64,000 bases of DNA, taken from assembly GCF_030253575.1 (NCBI RefSeq), contig NC_080568.1:35211501-35275500 (forward strand), in the 5' to 3' direction. The notes beneath the pieces were generated by a model, which made no database searches, was not told the origin of the DNA, and saw only the letters and a list, made by a program, of their open reading frames with translations. The position numbers were made by a program, and so were the translations under genes. This DNA is from Rhododendron vialii. Its lineage: Eukaryota > Streptophyta > Magnoliopsida > Ericales > Ericaceae. How positions within the stretch are numbered: the first letter of the stretch is position 1; each line of letters opens with the position of its first letter. Below, in pieces: positions 36,669 through 51,309 of the stretch.

Positions 36669-37136
36669 TAACATTAGACCATTACATTATTAATATAAGG
36701 CAATGACAGAAGAAAGTAGCGAATTGGAGCTCTTTAAGTCTACATAAGTACTTGTAAAATATTTACAAGGATGAAATTCCAAGTTTATACACAGGAGGAA
36801 CTGAAAGATCAAAGAAGAAAAACAGTAAGTTGCTTCTATCTACTTGAATTTACTTTCCTTTGTTGTTCTCAATCAATAATAAAATGCTGCAAATTCACAA
36901 GGCATGAACATCTTTGTTCAAAAGAATATATCTTTCGTGCTATTGCCAATTGATTTCTTCCTTCTCATATCTCTAAAGCCGATCTCCCGCAATTTAATTT
37001 TCTGTTGAGAAATCCACATCCTTCGGATGAGTAGATTGAATCAGATGATGATGTTGGCAAGAAATAAAAATCTGGATGTAAAAGCTTCAGCAAAACTTCT
37101 TTTTTCTTTCGGTATGTCGAAAATTTCAGCAAAACT

Positions 37137-40100
37137 TCAGGGGAACATCTCGCCGTAGTTAACCCAGCGCATGAAGTTATCAGAAAATTCAGCGATAACG
37201 TCAGAACTCTGTCCAGCACAACAACTGAAATCAGTTCCAATGTGCTTTCTTCGCAAAAGGGCTCAATAGAAAATAAAAATAATTTAAAACTAGAGAGAAC
37301 TAGAGATATTTCAGTTAAGGGATAAATTGTGCATGTTCCAAAACAAATGTTCCTATTCGAAGAAGAATAGAGCAACCCATATAATGAATATCATGGTAGC
37401 TTACACCTTCTGGCCATAGAGGAATATAATAGCAACCAACATAACTACAACGTTGTTCCATGATGGTTGTAAAAACTACTCACATATCACTAAGCACAAT
37501 TTCAACTCATTGTTTGACGTTTCAACTTGATACGTGCTCCCAAAAAACTTGCAAATGTGTGAGAGTTGAGAATGAAATAGGAGGTTACCACCTCACCTCT
37601 AGCACTTTTCAACTTATTCTATTGAGAGAGAGAGGTTGTTAATCCCCCAACCTGAAGAAGACTGGATCCGAGATTCTAACCATTATACATGATGGGTACC
37701 CAAAATTGTATGGATAGCATATTTCAGATTACAGTTTAAGTTCAATATTGTCATGAAAGTGCCAACAATAAGATTCAATAGATCACTGACCTTCCCAGAC
37801 TCACTTGGAGAAACGCCTGATTCCATTTTAAGTCCAGTTAAAACACTATCAGATGATACACCAGCAATAGGTGAGCTTATGAGTGTAGATCTGCAAGCAT
37901 TGCATACAGCTTTAAAATCTCAGAATATGGAAGGAACATTGTCAAGTTCCCAAGTAAAAACAATAGACGAAGAAATCTTCCACACATTTTTTACATGTTG
38001 CTAGATTCATGCATCTTACTTGACAGCTATTACACATGCACTCAGGTAAAAGTATTGGCTGGGGGATTGCGTCTGAAGTATGTATGTTCAACCAAAGCAT
38101 TTCAAAAACTATGATGCTCGAGTGTTTATGCTTATCTGAGGTTGAGATGGATGGTCTTTTATAAAATTAGGACATGGCAGGAAAAGAATAACACATAAAC
38201 AATTGATTGGAAGACAGTGAGGGGAGTCTTATATGTGCCTTCATTCCTGATGATGCATTGCAAATGTCATGACAGTAAACCACTACATGAAAGGAGTACA
38301 AACTGATTCTAGTGTTGAGGACAAGGAGTCATAAGGTGGGGACAACAGTGACATTGGGGTTGTTACACAGGCAAGGTTATGACAAGAAAGGAAATTGGGG
38401 TGGAAGTGACGGCCATTGCGAACAAATGAAGTGGTGCAGGTGGACAGCAATTCAGTATGGAACAAATTTCTTCTCATAACATCTAGCAGAACTGTATAAC
38501 AAGAACCATTATTTAACAGTATCTCACGATCACCTTTCATATGCGTCTTCTTCACATGAATTTCCAGAAGAAGAAAGCCAATCCACGTCAAGAAAATTTG
38601 AGCAGTTGAATGAATCCCGGCGTCCATCAAAACAATTACAATCACTTTCTAGACATTGATCGGGCTGCATATCAGGGAAAAGCCGCCTAGAAGACATTGA
38701 GGGTGTATACCTACACAGGACAATCAATTAATTAGAGGTACATCGCAACATAATAAAACCATAGCCTACCATGTGGGGATTCAAATTTGACTGCCTTTAC
38801 TAACTGCACCTCCCTGTGCAGAACTGGGTTCCACTATAGTTGTACACAAGAATAAACAAAAGAAGATCAAAGTCTCTAGAAAGGATAACCAGTTAAGAGC
38901 ATAACGGTTCTGAACCTAGGCCATGCAGGAGATAATATGAGCTTTAGTTTATATGCACATATCAAAAGCATTTTGAAAAGGAATCAAAAGAGAAATAATG
39001 AAATATTTATCTATGAGCCCATATATCCATCTATACCTCCTCATTAAACGATAAACAGATTAACCAAACGCAATTATACCAAAATTAGAACAGTTGAACA
39101 AAAGCTATGCACATTATCATGACATATGTTTGTTTAAAAATAATCATACATAATCACACACATGCATGGAAATATGATGCTGGACATGCATATATGATAT
39201 GTTTAGAACCACGGTGGTTGTTATTTCTGTTAGGAGACTTGGTAATTTGAAAGGAGTTTCCAAGAATCTGGCATTCAGTATTATCTACTTGCACTGATGA
39301 GTTAGCAAATACGAGGCTATTAACTAAAGCACAACTATTTTCCTAATACGTAGCCAAAGCTCTATGTCCAAGACTCAAGTGGTGAGAACAACGGGTTGAC
39401 CATGTGAAACACCAAAAACCATGTTGACGTTGAAGGATCCCAGGCTTGAGGACTATCATTGGCTAGGTTTTCCACCATGCTCGGCACTTCTTCCAATATA
39501 CATTTAAGTTCAACAGATGCCATATGGCATACCTCATGAAACTTAACTGACAAGTCAAAACCAACATGTTAGTTATTGGAAATGTGACCCCTTATCAAAA
39601 TCACCAATCATGTATTAGGGCCCATTCTGAGATCTCAATCATCCGACTTGATCACTCCTGATGAGTCCAGCTCGTTAAAAGCATTAGATGCAGATAAAGT
39701 TTTTGAGGCTCATCACCTTTTGGTCCAGCTTTCAGTCTATAAGAGCACATCACTGGTAAAGGTGGACTACATGGCAGGTCCAAAAATGGGGTTTCAACAG
39801 ATTGAGCCTGACAATTTCGAACATTGTATTTTATCAGAACCTGCTACTTTATTCTTGAAAATTATGTCAATCAGATCAATGATTTTGGTTGTTATGTTAG
39901 CGCAGGGAAACCAAATAATGGGAAAGCTCCAGATGCACTGGTACAGTCGCATGGTATGATGAAAAAGGAGCTACTGAATGTAACAGATTCAGAAGATTGT
40001 TGTGTAAGCTCACCTGGTATAAGATAATTCACTTTCACAAGTAGAGATTTCTGGTGTGGACTCCGAAAGATCCTTGTTACCATCATGCATGTTATGAGGA

Positions 40101-43100
40101 AAAGACTGGTTGTGCTCTTCCATCTGCCCAACATCAGTCACTTCAAGTGGTGAGTTGCTTTCACAAGGAATGTTGCCGTCTGACAGTGACCTCTTCAGAA
40201 ATGATCTATGCAAAAAAGAAAGAAAGTAAATTAACCAACTTTTTTGAAAGAAAATATAGATATCACAATTATTTTGTTTCCTACATGCAAACAAACACAT
40301 AGAACATTTAAAAATGCTATCTGGCCCAATGAGCCAACCAGGCATGGATGATTGACCGAGGTTATTCAATCAAATAGAGGGCTAAAGAAACTCATGGGTT
40401 TGGGTTTCCAGAAGAATAAAGAAGTTGTCTTCCATTTCTTGGATGGGATTGAAGATTTAAGGAAATATGTACAGTATAAGGGACAAACATGTGACAGTAA
40501 TTGAAGTTCTAGGCGACATGTGGAGGGAAAGGAAGAAAGTGTGAGAGTGATTAGAGTTTAGACAACATACTTACAAGAAGAAAAATGTACGTGTATACAC
40601 ATGTATGTGCGCTTGCTTGCTTGCATTGTGCATGTGCGTGTTGCGCGCACGCGTGTGTGTGAGAGAGAGAAATATTTTCTCCAAACTTAAAATTTCATGA
40701 CTGTATAGTTCTTAAATACAAAACTAAATTAGCTCATGTACTTCTGTTTTCCTTCTTTTTTTAATTTTGTATATCATCCCTATTAATTAGTCATCATTGC
40801 ATAGAACACTGATTCAATCTATACAGTGTAGACAAAATGATACCATCCAATGGTGCACACCAAGGGTAGCAGAGGGTTGCCATGGCCCCTCCAATGCTCC
40901 GGGATTTGTATGGAGTTGTATATAACTCCTCATCGAGTCTGATTAGGCCTCCTCAATCTAGCTACCACACTGACTCAGATGGATGGGTTAAATCTAGCCA
41001 CAGCACTAGCTCAGATGGATGGTTTACAAATGAAGATACCGAACTCATCTGCTATACTCAATGTGGGAAACCTTGTCAAGCTACAAGTACAGTGCAAAAT
41101 GAAACTTGTTGGGCAGTTCAACAAATAAATTGTAAATTGTGGATTGGACTAAATTATCTCGATTTTGATATTATATCTACCAGACATCTGCTTAACATTA
41201 GTAGACAATTGGACTATAAAATCACAACACTCATACCTCCCATTTTCATCTTTAAAACTAAGCCTTCCAATACTGTAATGCTGATCTGAATCCAGTTCCC
41301 AAAGAGCTGGTTTACCCTGTTGTGGCTGGAAATGCCCCAAGAACCTGCTCAAAAATCAAGCGAATTAAGGGCAGAAAGTTACTGCTAGTACCCAATATCA
41401 ATGGATAGAGAAAAAAATGTTCTTCCAAAGAAAAGAAGTTTTCAGTGTAATACTCTATTCTAGGGTACAGGAAAAAAGAGAGGGGAAGTTAGTTTAATGA
41501 AGTGATCACATAGTGCTAAGTCAATAAGTCCCACTGCCAAACCTATTTCCCCAGTATACACCAAATGCAACCTACAAATGCATGAACTTCTGCCAATGCA
41601 AGTGCATCGGACTTACACATTGATTGCATCTTGCTTCTCAGCGTCCATGTAGGCATTACTGTAGTATCGCTGTAGAGTTCTAAGGAACTCTTGGGACTGA
41701 ACTGCTGCTTTCCAGTGACCTCTCTTCTGAGAGAATATCTGACAACATGCAAACACACAAGGATGGCAGAAAGCGTTACCAAATCTACAACAATGTGCAC
41801 CAAGAAAGCGTTGCTGGACTTACACGAGGATAAAGACAAAATTTAAGGAATTAAAAGATCTTCAAAAAAAGAAAAAAAGAAAATATTGAATAGGGCCTTG
41901 TTTGGGGATGTGATGAGAAAGGGAAACACATAATGGATTTGTGAACCCAGATCCAATGAAGATCCTGCTGGGGGCTGCTTACCCTCTTTGTATATCATAA
42001 CACAGTGGAGGTACATGAAGGAAATGAATTTAGAAGGTTAGAATGGAAGATAAGCACATATACAGATGCTAATTGGTAATTACATGTCGAGCTGGAAGTT
42101 CGATGACAGGGCACAGAGTTGTAATTCTACTTACGCTGTTACTCATCTTATTTCAAATTTCAAAAGCTTCCTCGTAATTCCTTTAATTTGTCGACATTCT
42201 GGTTCTCCAAAAACCATCATGTTCGTACAATGGGCATTCTTTCACCCAAACGATGTTTTAAAAACAAGAACAGCTGTACAATGGTAGCGCTTAACCTTAA
42301 AAACTACACAAATCATTGGGAACTAAGCAACACTATGTTGAATTCCAAGACAACGTGGATTTTTAACAAAACATTAACCACTATCCAATGACGACGAGTG
42401 GAGAAGAATCTAAGATGCTATGCCCTTTCTTTCACTGTTCCAAGTTAAAAGCAAAATCTCAGAGATTCTGATGTTTCATCAGCAACACACAAATTACGCA
42501 AAATGGTAGTTTGTTACAATCTAGAAATTTATTAACAAAAGCCATCGACAAAGCCATTTTCATAGCTTCAGTGACTCATGCAATTCTTACTGGACTTCAA
42601 CTGAGCTTCTCTAGCTTTGTGGGATGCAAATATGTTTTGACATATCACTCGCTCTGCGGACACATAAACGTATAAATATCTCATAGTGCCACCATTTGAA
42701 GGATTACCTTATTGTGTGCTGCGGATCCACCATATTGCAGCGCAAGCGTGTCACCCATTGTCTCATATAGACTCATTAAGTCATCTGCCAAAGGGCAATC
42801 CATACCAATAATGGGGTCGTCTGTAAATCCCAAGGCATGCAGCTGATGCCCGAGAGAAACCAACCCAAATGCAAATTGAGCAACATTCGTGCGATCTAAA
42901 CAGTCTATGCAATTGGTTCTTAGGATCCCTTTCTGAAACATTGGAGGCTTGACAAAGCGTTTTCCACACTTATCAATGCTACTACTAGAATCATCTGTTT
43001 CGCCGTTAACACCCATTTTGGCATCACAAAGGTTCTGTACGGAGAAGTCACCGTTATAATTGTTCCTGCATCAAATTTTTCTCAGAATTGTTTATAGCTA

Positions 43101-46100
43101 TTAGCTAAGTATCTGTAAGCAAAAGTAAAAGCAAATAACTAGGACATTGCGGCCCCGAGATAGATTTTCGGCAAGCAAAGATTCCCTAAATAGTTTGAAA
43201 GTCCCTGCAACACAACTCTCATCGAGGATGACACTTATAAATCATCAATTATAATGTATAAGTAAACATCTACATAACTTTTTCCCTCCCCACATTCGGG
43301 AGTTACAAAACAAATGTTTAAAGTTAAAAGATGTCAAAAGTTAGACGTTTTGGAATCTGACAGTGTAATATATGAGATAGGTGACATTAATAAACAAACA
43401 AGCTACTGTTTCACAAGTAATTCTAATTGCAAATAAAAAACAGAAGAAAAGTGGGGAAGGGATGAAAGTGAAACAATGGCACAATACATATCAAGCTCTC
43501 CAACAAACGGAAAACACGCTCACACCCAACCAAGCTCTGCCAGGGTTGCAGTGCTGAAGTCAAATGGGTTTAAACAGAGAGTGGATAAAGATCACAATAG
43601 ATTGCATCGTTAGTACTGTCATCTTGAATACAATTCCTTCTTCTTTCCGATAGATTCTGTAGCTAATATGGGTCATCATCACCAAAAATGAGAAGTGAAT
43701 AAGCAATTGTTTAACTGAAAACTCTCCCGTAAGAAAAATATGGTCCCTCGTATAACATCACATAAATAAATTTGTTAATTGCCAATGTATTATTATTAGA
43801 AGCCGTGTAAGGCTTAGAAAGGTGAAAGGCCGGAATCATGCCCAAGGCAATCTTGACATCTTGTTGGCACGTTCCAAGCTAAGAAAAACATCCATACATT
43901 CCAAGCAATGTAAAATGTTGTAGATCGACCATGTGAAATGGTAAGAAAGGTGCTATAGTTGTGATATGAACAATATAGAAAAAAAGAAAATGAAGGGCTA
44001 TCATGTAACGAACAAAGCTACCTCTACATTGACTTACTGGAAGTATGACCAATTAATCAGTCCCTTCGTGCCTGAAGTTGGTGCTACTTGACAATAAAAG
44101 AAGCCAGTGAAATTCAATGCATATGCAGCCACTTTCCGTAAAAGGGCCAGCACATCTATTGCTTTGCTGGAAGAAATACAAACGAAAAAGAATCAGGTCA
44201 TGTCTAAAACCATACTTGGGGCAGGAGTAAGAAGAATCAGAACTGATCACGGAGAAGTTGCTTTTAATGACTTACTTTTTAGAGTATTTATTCAGATCCA
44301 AATGAAGGAACTTCAAGCGGTTCTCTCCGGTTAAATCTTTATTAATTAAAGCAATGGCATTCCCAAACTCCGCACGCAGGATAGATTCGCGGGGCTTCTT
44401 CTCACGAGTCTTTAAACAGAAAAGGCAAAATAAAAGGAGATTGAAGATCCAAATCAGAAAGAGCATAAAACACAATAAAATGCTACAAGTGATCCATTGG
44501 TTTATGCACAAAGGCCTACCTTTATCAAATTCAAAATGATAACTGGATTTCCGTATCTCTTGACAAGATTCTCAAAGTGAAGTCGCGTTGCTTGGTACTT
44601 ATGATCCTTCTTCGATACTGGAAACAAAAAAAATGCTAGCAAAACATGACAAAAAACTATAATCTCTAATACAAGAGTTCAGTGTGGTCAAATCATACAT
44701 ATGATGTCTGGTTTAATATTCATTCTCGAAGTTTCTTGTGACCAGAAAAGGGGTATCGAACCGCGGTTCTGCACAACAGAACTTATGCGAATCGGATATC
44801 CTTCAGGAACATCTTCAAATGCAATCTGTTCTGTTTCAACGTCATTAGCTACTCGACCCTTCTCATTTACTCCTCGTTTCAAGTATCTACACATGAAAAG
44901 CAAACAACAACAACAACAACAAAGACGATAATAGAGTTAGCGAGAAAGAATCTGTTGTAGAAGGATGAGGATATTCATGCAGTGCTTTACAAACTGGCAA
45001 TCCAAAGGAACCTACTAGAACAACTTTCTGGTTTAAGAACAGTATCTCAGAGGCCTCTAGATACCTTAAAGTGAAGGCATTACACTCAGAGGCCTTCTAG
45101 ACAGACTTGATATTGCAAGACATGGCATGAATGGTACCTATTTTTGTTCCCTTTTGGGAGCTTAGAGTATGACGGAAACTAAAATATGCAAATTTTAAGC
45201 TGCATTATGACTACGTGATTACATTCATTATTGCACATCATTACTTATCTCATAAAGAAGGCATAATTTAATCACTCCACAAATATCCTAACCTGGTGCC
45301 AGCAAAATGACGTGATCGTCTCGCAATGAGGGTCAGCTTGAAGTACCTTCCAGATATAGAAAGTTTGACCTGGTATTACAACATGGAAAAATCCGTTCCA
45401 TAATTACTTTCATGTTTCAGTAAATCCATTTCAATCATTAAAAAAGAAGATTTCAATCATTAAAAAAGAAGAAGAAGGTTTGATCATTTGCATAAACCGC
45501 AAAGTTGGCCAAGGCTACCCTTGGGATAGCTGGTTAAAAACATGGACGTATACTCCTCGTGTGAGTTACACTTTACTGCACTCTCTTTACAAAACAGGCG
45601 GGGAAACAGTTCGAATCAAGAACAATGCTTGAGGGGAAAAAAATGACACATCCCAGTTATGACTATTGAAATCCCCAAGATGTAAAGAAGAGCCCAATAG
45701 ACTCTTGAAAGAAGAAAAAATAAATCCAAAAAATGGTTTTCATAAATAGTTCTACTGCAGCAACCTGTGTCCTTAGAGCAATACAACGCTACAAAGAGGT
45801 CCAAAAAAACTCTACATGAATAAATCACAAACTAATGATATAAAATAATTTAAATATCTACAAACTGGGCTAACCCAAAAGAAAGCCAATACCTGTTTAA
45901 AGAAGCCATGTACCAACGCAACAGTCCACAGAGTATTTTTGAGGTGATTGCGGATTCCACGAGTTAAGAACTCATTCCAGACAAACATTGTTTCATAAAG
46001 AATTTGTCCTGTCTCATGACTACATAGATTCTTTTGAAGGCTACGCATGACATGATACGAGTAGCTAAAAAAGAAGTCCTTTGTAAGATCCACTGCGCAT

Positions 46101-48745
46101 AGGAGCTTCTTGTATCTATGTCATCAACAAGAAAGCAAAGGCAAAGCAAATAAGCAGAAATCCCAACACTAGTTAAAGCGGAAATACAAAGGAATGAAAG
46201 ACCTTTCTGCTTAGATTCTCAAGGACAGAAGATGAAAAGAAAATGAAATTAACATTTCCCCTGAAACACGGATGATACCTTGCCTCATTCAACAAGTTAT
46301 ATTTACATACTAACACCAATGAACTTTGTCCCGGTACAGTCGCAAGAAAGGAACTGGCAATAGTTTATGGACAACATTCGCTAGAAAGGATGCATATGGT
46401 GACATCTAATATTCCATGAGTTCACATATTGAATAGATGTATTCCATGTGATGGTATAAAAGACGAACGGAAATAATTGGATGAACACGTTATTACTTTG
46501 AAGTGAACGATCATATGGTGATATAAAACTGAAGGGTGCATATACAATAGTGGCATAAAGATTACCGGCACAGTGGAGAACCCGCTATTATCAAAGGACA
46601 ATGTCCAAACTCGGACTTTAAGTCCAAAAATAATTGAATCGAAATGGAAATCAAACAACCACATTAGAATAAAACTATCATCTATATACAAAGGGCCAAG
46701 TGTTTCTGAATTCCTTTCGCTTAGATATCCTTAGAAGGACCAGTGACATTTTACATTTACAGGCAGAATTGACAAAAGACCTGTTCTCATTCTTAGAAAA
46801 ACCCATAGTGGACCGCACAGTAGGATTTGGAATTGGAATCATCTCGCTCTTGGAAATGGCATATACTGCATGCCCACAGATCGTGCCGATCTTCTGTCTT
46901 TTTGTTATAAGCAGCATGTAATAAGGCCCCAAGAACTTTATGAACCCTAAATCAGATAAACAACAATGAGATTTACGGAAAACAAAATAAGAGTTTGTTA
47001 AGGTTAAAAAAAACTTGCAGATATCACATACCAACAATTCCATAACAGGCCGTGACAAATTTAAGCCCACCCGTTGACTTGTTTCCTTCGTGTATTCGTC
47101 TTAGCAGATCAGAGCATTCGATTTCAGAGTACGTTGTAGAATCCTCGAGAATATTTAGATCAGAAGGTTCTGACCTATCAATCTTCAACACTCTCCAGAT
47201 AGTTCTGTTCTTATCCCGTCCAATCACATAAAAGTTCTGTTGCATGCAAATAGCGTAAGTAAATTGTCTAACTCTTGTGATATCAACACCAACAATTTAC
47301 AAAAGAGGCTTTCAAGCAATAAATAGATGACAAGTGCTTGATAAGGTGCAAGTCAAACAGGATAGCGAAGAACAGTGAACAGACCTCGACCAATCAAATC
47401 ACTAAAGAAAAGAAGATTTGAAATTAAGGTAACTCCAAAGGAAAAAAAGTGACATCTAATCCAGGTTGCAGTAGGAATTATCTTTCTTTGAATTTAAAGC
47501 ATTTACTAGGAAGATATGCTGTTGCAGGACCAATTCCAGTGAAACGAGTCAATGCCTCCATTCAGGGAGGTGGAGGATCCATGTGAACACCCCATTGGGT
47601 ATTCTGCAGTTGTGCAGAATACAAATTTCTTTACCGTTGTTTGTATCTCAAAACAACAAAACTCGATAGTTAATGCCTAGCGATACGTTTTCATAATATG
47701 CAGATAGTTCAAGTGAAAGAAACCAATACCTAAATTGAAAATAACAAGAAGCATTCGAAAGAGTGATTAATTAATGACAGAATTACTTCTGCTTGTGCTC
47801 AGAAGAAGAATATGGACCTGTCTAGTGTCTATATAGCAGACTTAAATTTCAAGGAATAAATTCTCAAGTGAATCGGTAACAACTATCAACAGCCTCTAAA
47901 CAAACTAATTAGCATGCATGATTTGATAGACAAAGTGTGCTTCCTAAATGAGGTTGCCAAACCAATCTCACATAAATTGTGCATGTCGGGCTATAAAAAC
48001 AGAACATAACTCCTCCAAACTCCTTCTATTGCAATGTTGGTTTCAATTTTTTCCTTCCAGTCATTATGAAGCTGAAATCTATTTTTCCTGCACATCATAT
48101 GTTTTTTCCTTCATTAATTTATGAATTTCCTACGAGGCAGCCACTTCAATTACTCCACGCTACGCCACAAAGATAGAAAGAAAAAAACGGCATCACAAAG
48201 TCCAAAAGAAGAAGCAGCAAGAAAGACAACTTTTGGCATTGTGTACAATTTTATTTTATTTTGGATACGATTTCATCAATTGAAGAAAAATGACCATTAC
48301 TTGACTCAGAATTTCCGAACGTGCTACCACTTATTCCGAACGAGTTTCTCATATGAAAATTCTGTTTGCATACCGTTTTCTGTTAGCATGAAGATACATA
48401 ATGCACTAGCAGTTCAAATCCAAAATTCAACAGAGCAAATCCCCATAACAAACGTATGCATTCAAACTTTCAAATCAAAGTCATAACCTTCTGATAACAT
48501 TAAGTGAATCAATGAAAATTGGACACAAACAAACATAGATACATTATGTGATCAATGAGTTAGTTAAACTTGCTAGTTAAAAGTCAAGGCAACAAATCAA
48601 ATCTCAAAGTAAACTTCACAAAGTTCAAAATCAGGTCATGGAAACGTACCGAGCGAGTCTCATAGAGCCGAAACTTGTGCAAATAGGAAACGTTCGGTTT
48701 GGCCTCCTCTTCGATCCAAGCCTGTTGCTCGTTATCTGAAGTCAT
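37137..48745 (-). CDS. SAC-domain phosphoinositide phosphatase (SAC2-5 clade, SAC5-like)
   Basis: Removes a phosphate from phosphoinositides; the Arabidopsis SAC2-5 group acts on PI(3,5)P2 at the vacuole membrane. Sixteen exons join in phase to 826 residues: 48745-48650, 47236-47032, 46946-46781, 46115-45893, 45369-45293, 44886-44699, 44617-44520, 44409-44276, 44166-44038, 43065-42708, 41738-41617, 41344-41237, 40205-40014, 38710-38534, 37890-37791, 37244-37137. The start is [20 protein letters not shown]; the end is [19 protein letters not shown] blocks seen include [52 protein letters not shown] and the catalytic CX5R loop [12 protein letters not shown] (Cys491, Arg497). FFYCQVAP before the loop is SAC5-like as I recall. 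No membrane segment is seen, unlike SAC6-8. The frame is intact. Confidence 0.95.
40595..40670. repeat. Simple-sequence tract (GCTT)n-(GC/GT)n-(GA)n in SAC intron 12
   Basis: Alternating tgtgcgcgt-type sequence followed by a short GA run. Confidence 0.7.
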
Positions 48746-50728
48746 GGTTCAAATCCCGAGCCTCAGGCTCGGACTATAACACTAGCACATACAGCAAAGC
48801 AGGAGATCGGGGGTCAACTCAGCGCCACAAACGCAAGAGTTGGCTTCGCAGTTTCAAAAAGTTCAGAGCTCAATTTAGTTGGGAGAAGTAGAGAATGAGA
48901 CTGGTGGCAAAACAATTCAAGCTCTATTTACGCAGTAGCAATTTTGTGAATGAAAGTGGAAAACAGAAGCAAAATCGAAGCCGTACATGGAGATGGAGAA
49001 GTTCGACAGAAACGACGAAGTAGAAGAAGAAGAAGAAGAAGAAGAGTATATGGATATAGATACAGATATGTGGCACAGATCAAACTATGTACGGCTGAAA
49101 AGTTGCGAGAGAAAAGCTTGTTTTTGTGCTGTAGAGAGAGAAGAGGCTCAGATCGAGAGGGGGAGAGAGAGAGAACCACAGCTCCGGCGACTGCATCCAC
49201 ACAACCAAATACTACAAAAGGGGAATTTTGATTTTACGCTGTAATGTGGAATTAACTCATTTTTACTATTTAGCAAAATCTAAAATAATGATTTCATCAA
49301 AAAGGAAAAAAAGAAGAAGAAATAGAAAGTCAATTGCCACGTGACCTTTAGGGAAAAGGAAACTTATAAAGGGAAAATCTATTAACACAATATTTTGCCC
49401 AACATATGGAATTAGGGAATGATATTGTGCAGTGGTGTGCGCAGCACAGTATTACACACCTCCGAGCTGTTGGATCGTGCATCCGACGGCTCCGGTCTCA
49501 TCTCGGTAATGAACGACTCTCGATCGTTGATTGTTAAGATGAGAATCTACGGCTCAAAAGTGCGCAGCATGGTGCTATGCACCTCACTGCACAGCACCAA
49601 CCCGAAGTCCATATGCTTGGTATCATTGAGCAATGTAGAATCACATCTCATTCATTGCCCAATAATACAATACAGTGCCACCAAATTTTAGTTGTAAAAA
49701 AAGTATTTGTATTATTACCATACCTCAAATAGAAATAATTTGTCGTGGTATGGAGTCGACTAGTTCATCACAAACTGCAAATGAATCGTAAAGGATTTGA
49801 CGGACGTAGTATGGGTTAGGACTTTTGAGAGTAGTTTGTCAAAAAGTATTTTTACGGTTAAAATATGTTAAAAGACTCTCACCGATAAACATTTGTTTCT
49901 ATCGTTCAGAGTCTTTATTTGGACTATTAATTGTCGTAATGAACAACCTAATGCTAGATATGACTATTTCTTACGGCTTGAGTTTAAAGCGCAGGTAAGC
50001 CAATAGAATTCTAAAACAAGTTTTGTCGGAGAGAAATTTGGAGTGTATATACATAGTCTAATCGAGTATACATTAGCGAAGTTCAAAATATGTTTTGCAT
50101 TCGATTTGCATTAACCAACAAGTTAATTTCAAGGAAAAAGATATTTTCAGTAAAGAATACTAGTACTACTATTTTTGTTATGAAAAATTATAGAGCTATT
50201 AATTAATTGGGTTTCCCATTTTATATGTACTGGTTTTTTGGTGTTAGTTGCGTGTGGTGGGCGCTATTTCCAACTATTGAGATTCCCCTTAGAAAAGGGA
50301 AATGCCATAACCAAAAAGAAGGAAATTATTGAGGTGATCTGATCACAACCAAAATCCGAATATACTTATATACCTTTCGTTAAGAATTTTTCTTGTGATA
50401 ACGTACACCAAATACTAGTACTTTATTTGGAGATGGCGTTGATCTTTCCAGTACTAATACGGAGTAGTTTGTTTTGGACAAAAGATTTTTCATCTTTACT
50501 ATCGATTTTACTAGCTGATCGATCGAGTATATCAAGATAGTTTATAACCATTTTTCTTAACCTTTTAGTCAAGAAGAGAGAAAGAGTTTCTAGATGAAAT
50601 ATTAATTCGTACTATCACTATTCATCCAAGCCATTTGAAACAGGGAGGAATCTCTCACCTGAAAGGTCTGCATCGAGCACCAGATTTCACTTTTGATTAT
50701 TACTGGAAGATTATTTTTTTTTGGGTAC
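48746..50728. other. SAC 5' flank and intergenic stretch
   Basis: The first 300 bases should hold the SAC 5' UTR and promoter, with a GAA/CTT-rich part at 49020-49050. Nothing coding is visible beyond it. Confidence 0.45.
49022..49046. repeat. (GAA)n microsatellite
   Basis: About eight units upstream of the SAC start codon; on the transcribed strand it reads TTC, as is common in plant leaders. Confidence 0.85.
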
Positions 50729-51309
50729 TTCAATTTGACTGAAAGATTTTTTGAACGATAGTTTTAGGAAACAAAATACATAACACAATAAATGAACCGA
50801 TATCGTATTGAACTCTAGCACGAAAAGCACGCACAATTTTGGATAGATTCGTGTTTACACTAAGGAAAAACAATTCAAGTACAATTGATTTTTCTTATGC
50901 GCGTGCTGTTTCACATTTCGATACGTGAAAATGAGAGAAATAACATATATACTTCAGTTGAGACTCGGGAAAAGAAGACTCGTCCCAAACTTTGACATGA
51001 TAGTGTAAACTTGCTCCCGAACCAACTTAAATACTACTCCAGGTAGTAGAGGCATCTACTATTTAAGGTGCAACACATCTTGAGATAATCTTTTCAACGA
51101 TACTACTATTATTAATGACCATGCATAATTAAAATTTAAAATTTCACTTGTCAAAAAAAAATTTAAAATTTCAAGAATTTGAGAAAATCATTGGAGTTTT
51201 AGAAATGAAATTGGAGAATGTGAATTTGAGTCTCTCAAATGAAAAATGCATAGGATCAAGATGGATTGGAGATGCTCTAAGCAAGCGTAAACGTTAATAT
51301 ATATATATT

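Noticed and set aside
39648-39959. 103-codon open frame on the plus strand, antisense to the SAC gene
   Set aside because: It lies in an intron of the SAC gene, has no recognisable domain, and has no splice or promoter signal.
43140-43210. Exon-like stretch in SAC intron 9 (frame with [14 protein letters not shown])
   Set aside because: Exon 9 joins exon 10 directly in phase, and including this stretch breaks the frame. It could at most be a cryptic exon.
51240-51285. 'ttggagatgctctaa' resembling the end of a Harbinger MITE
   Set aside because: No matching opposite end or target duplication was found.
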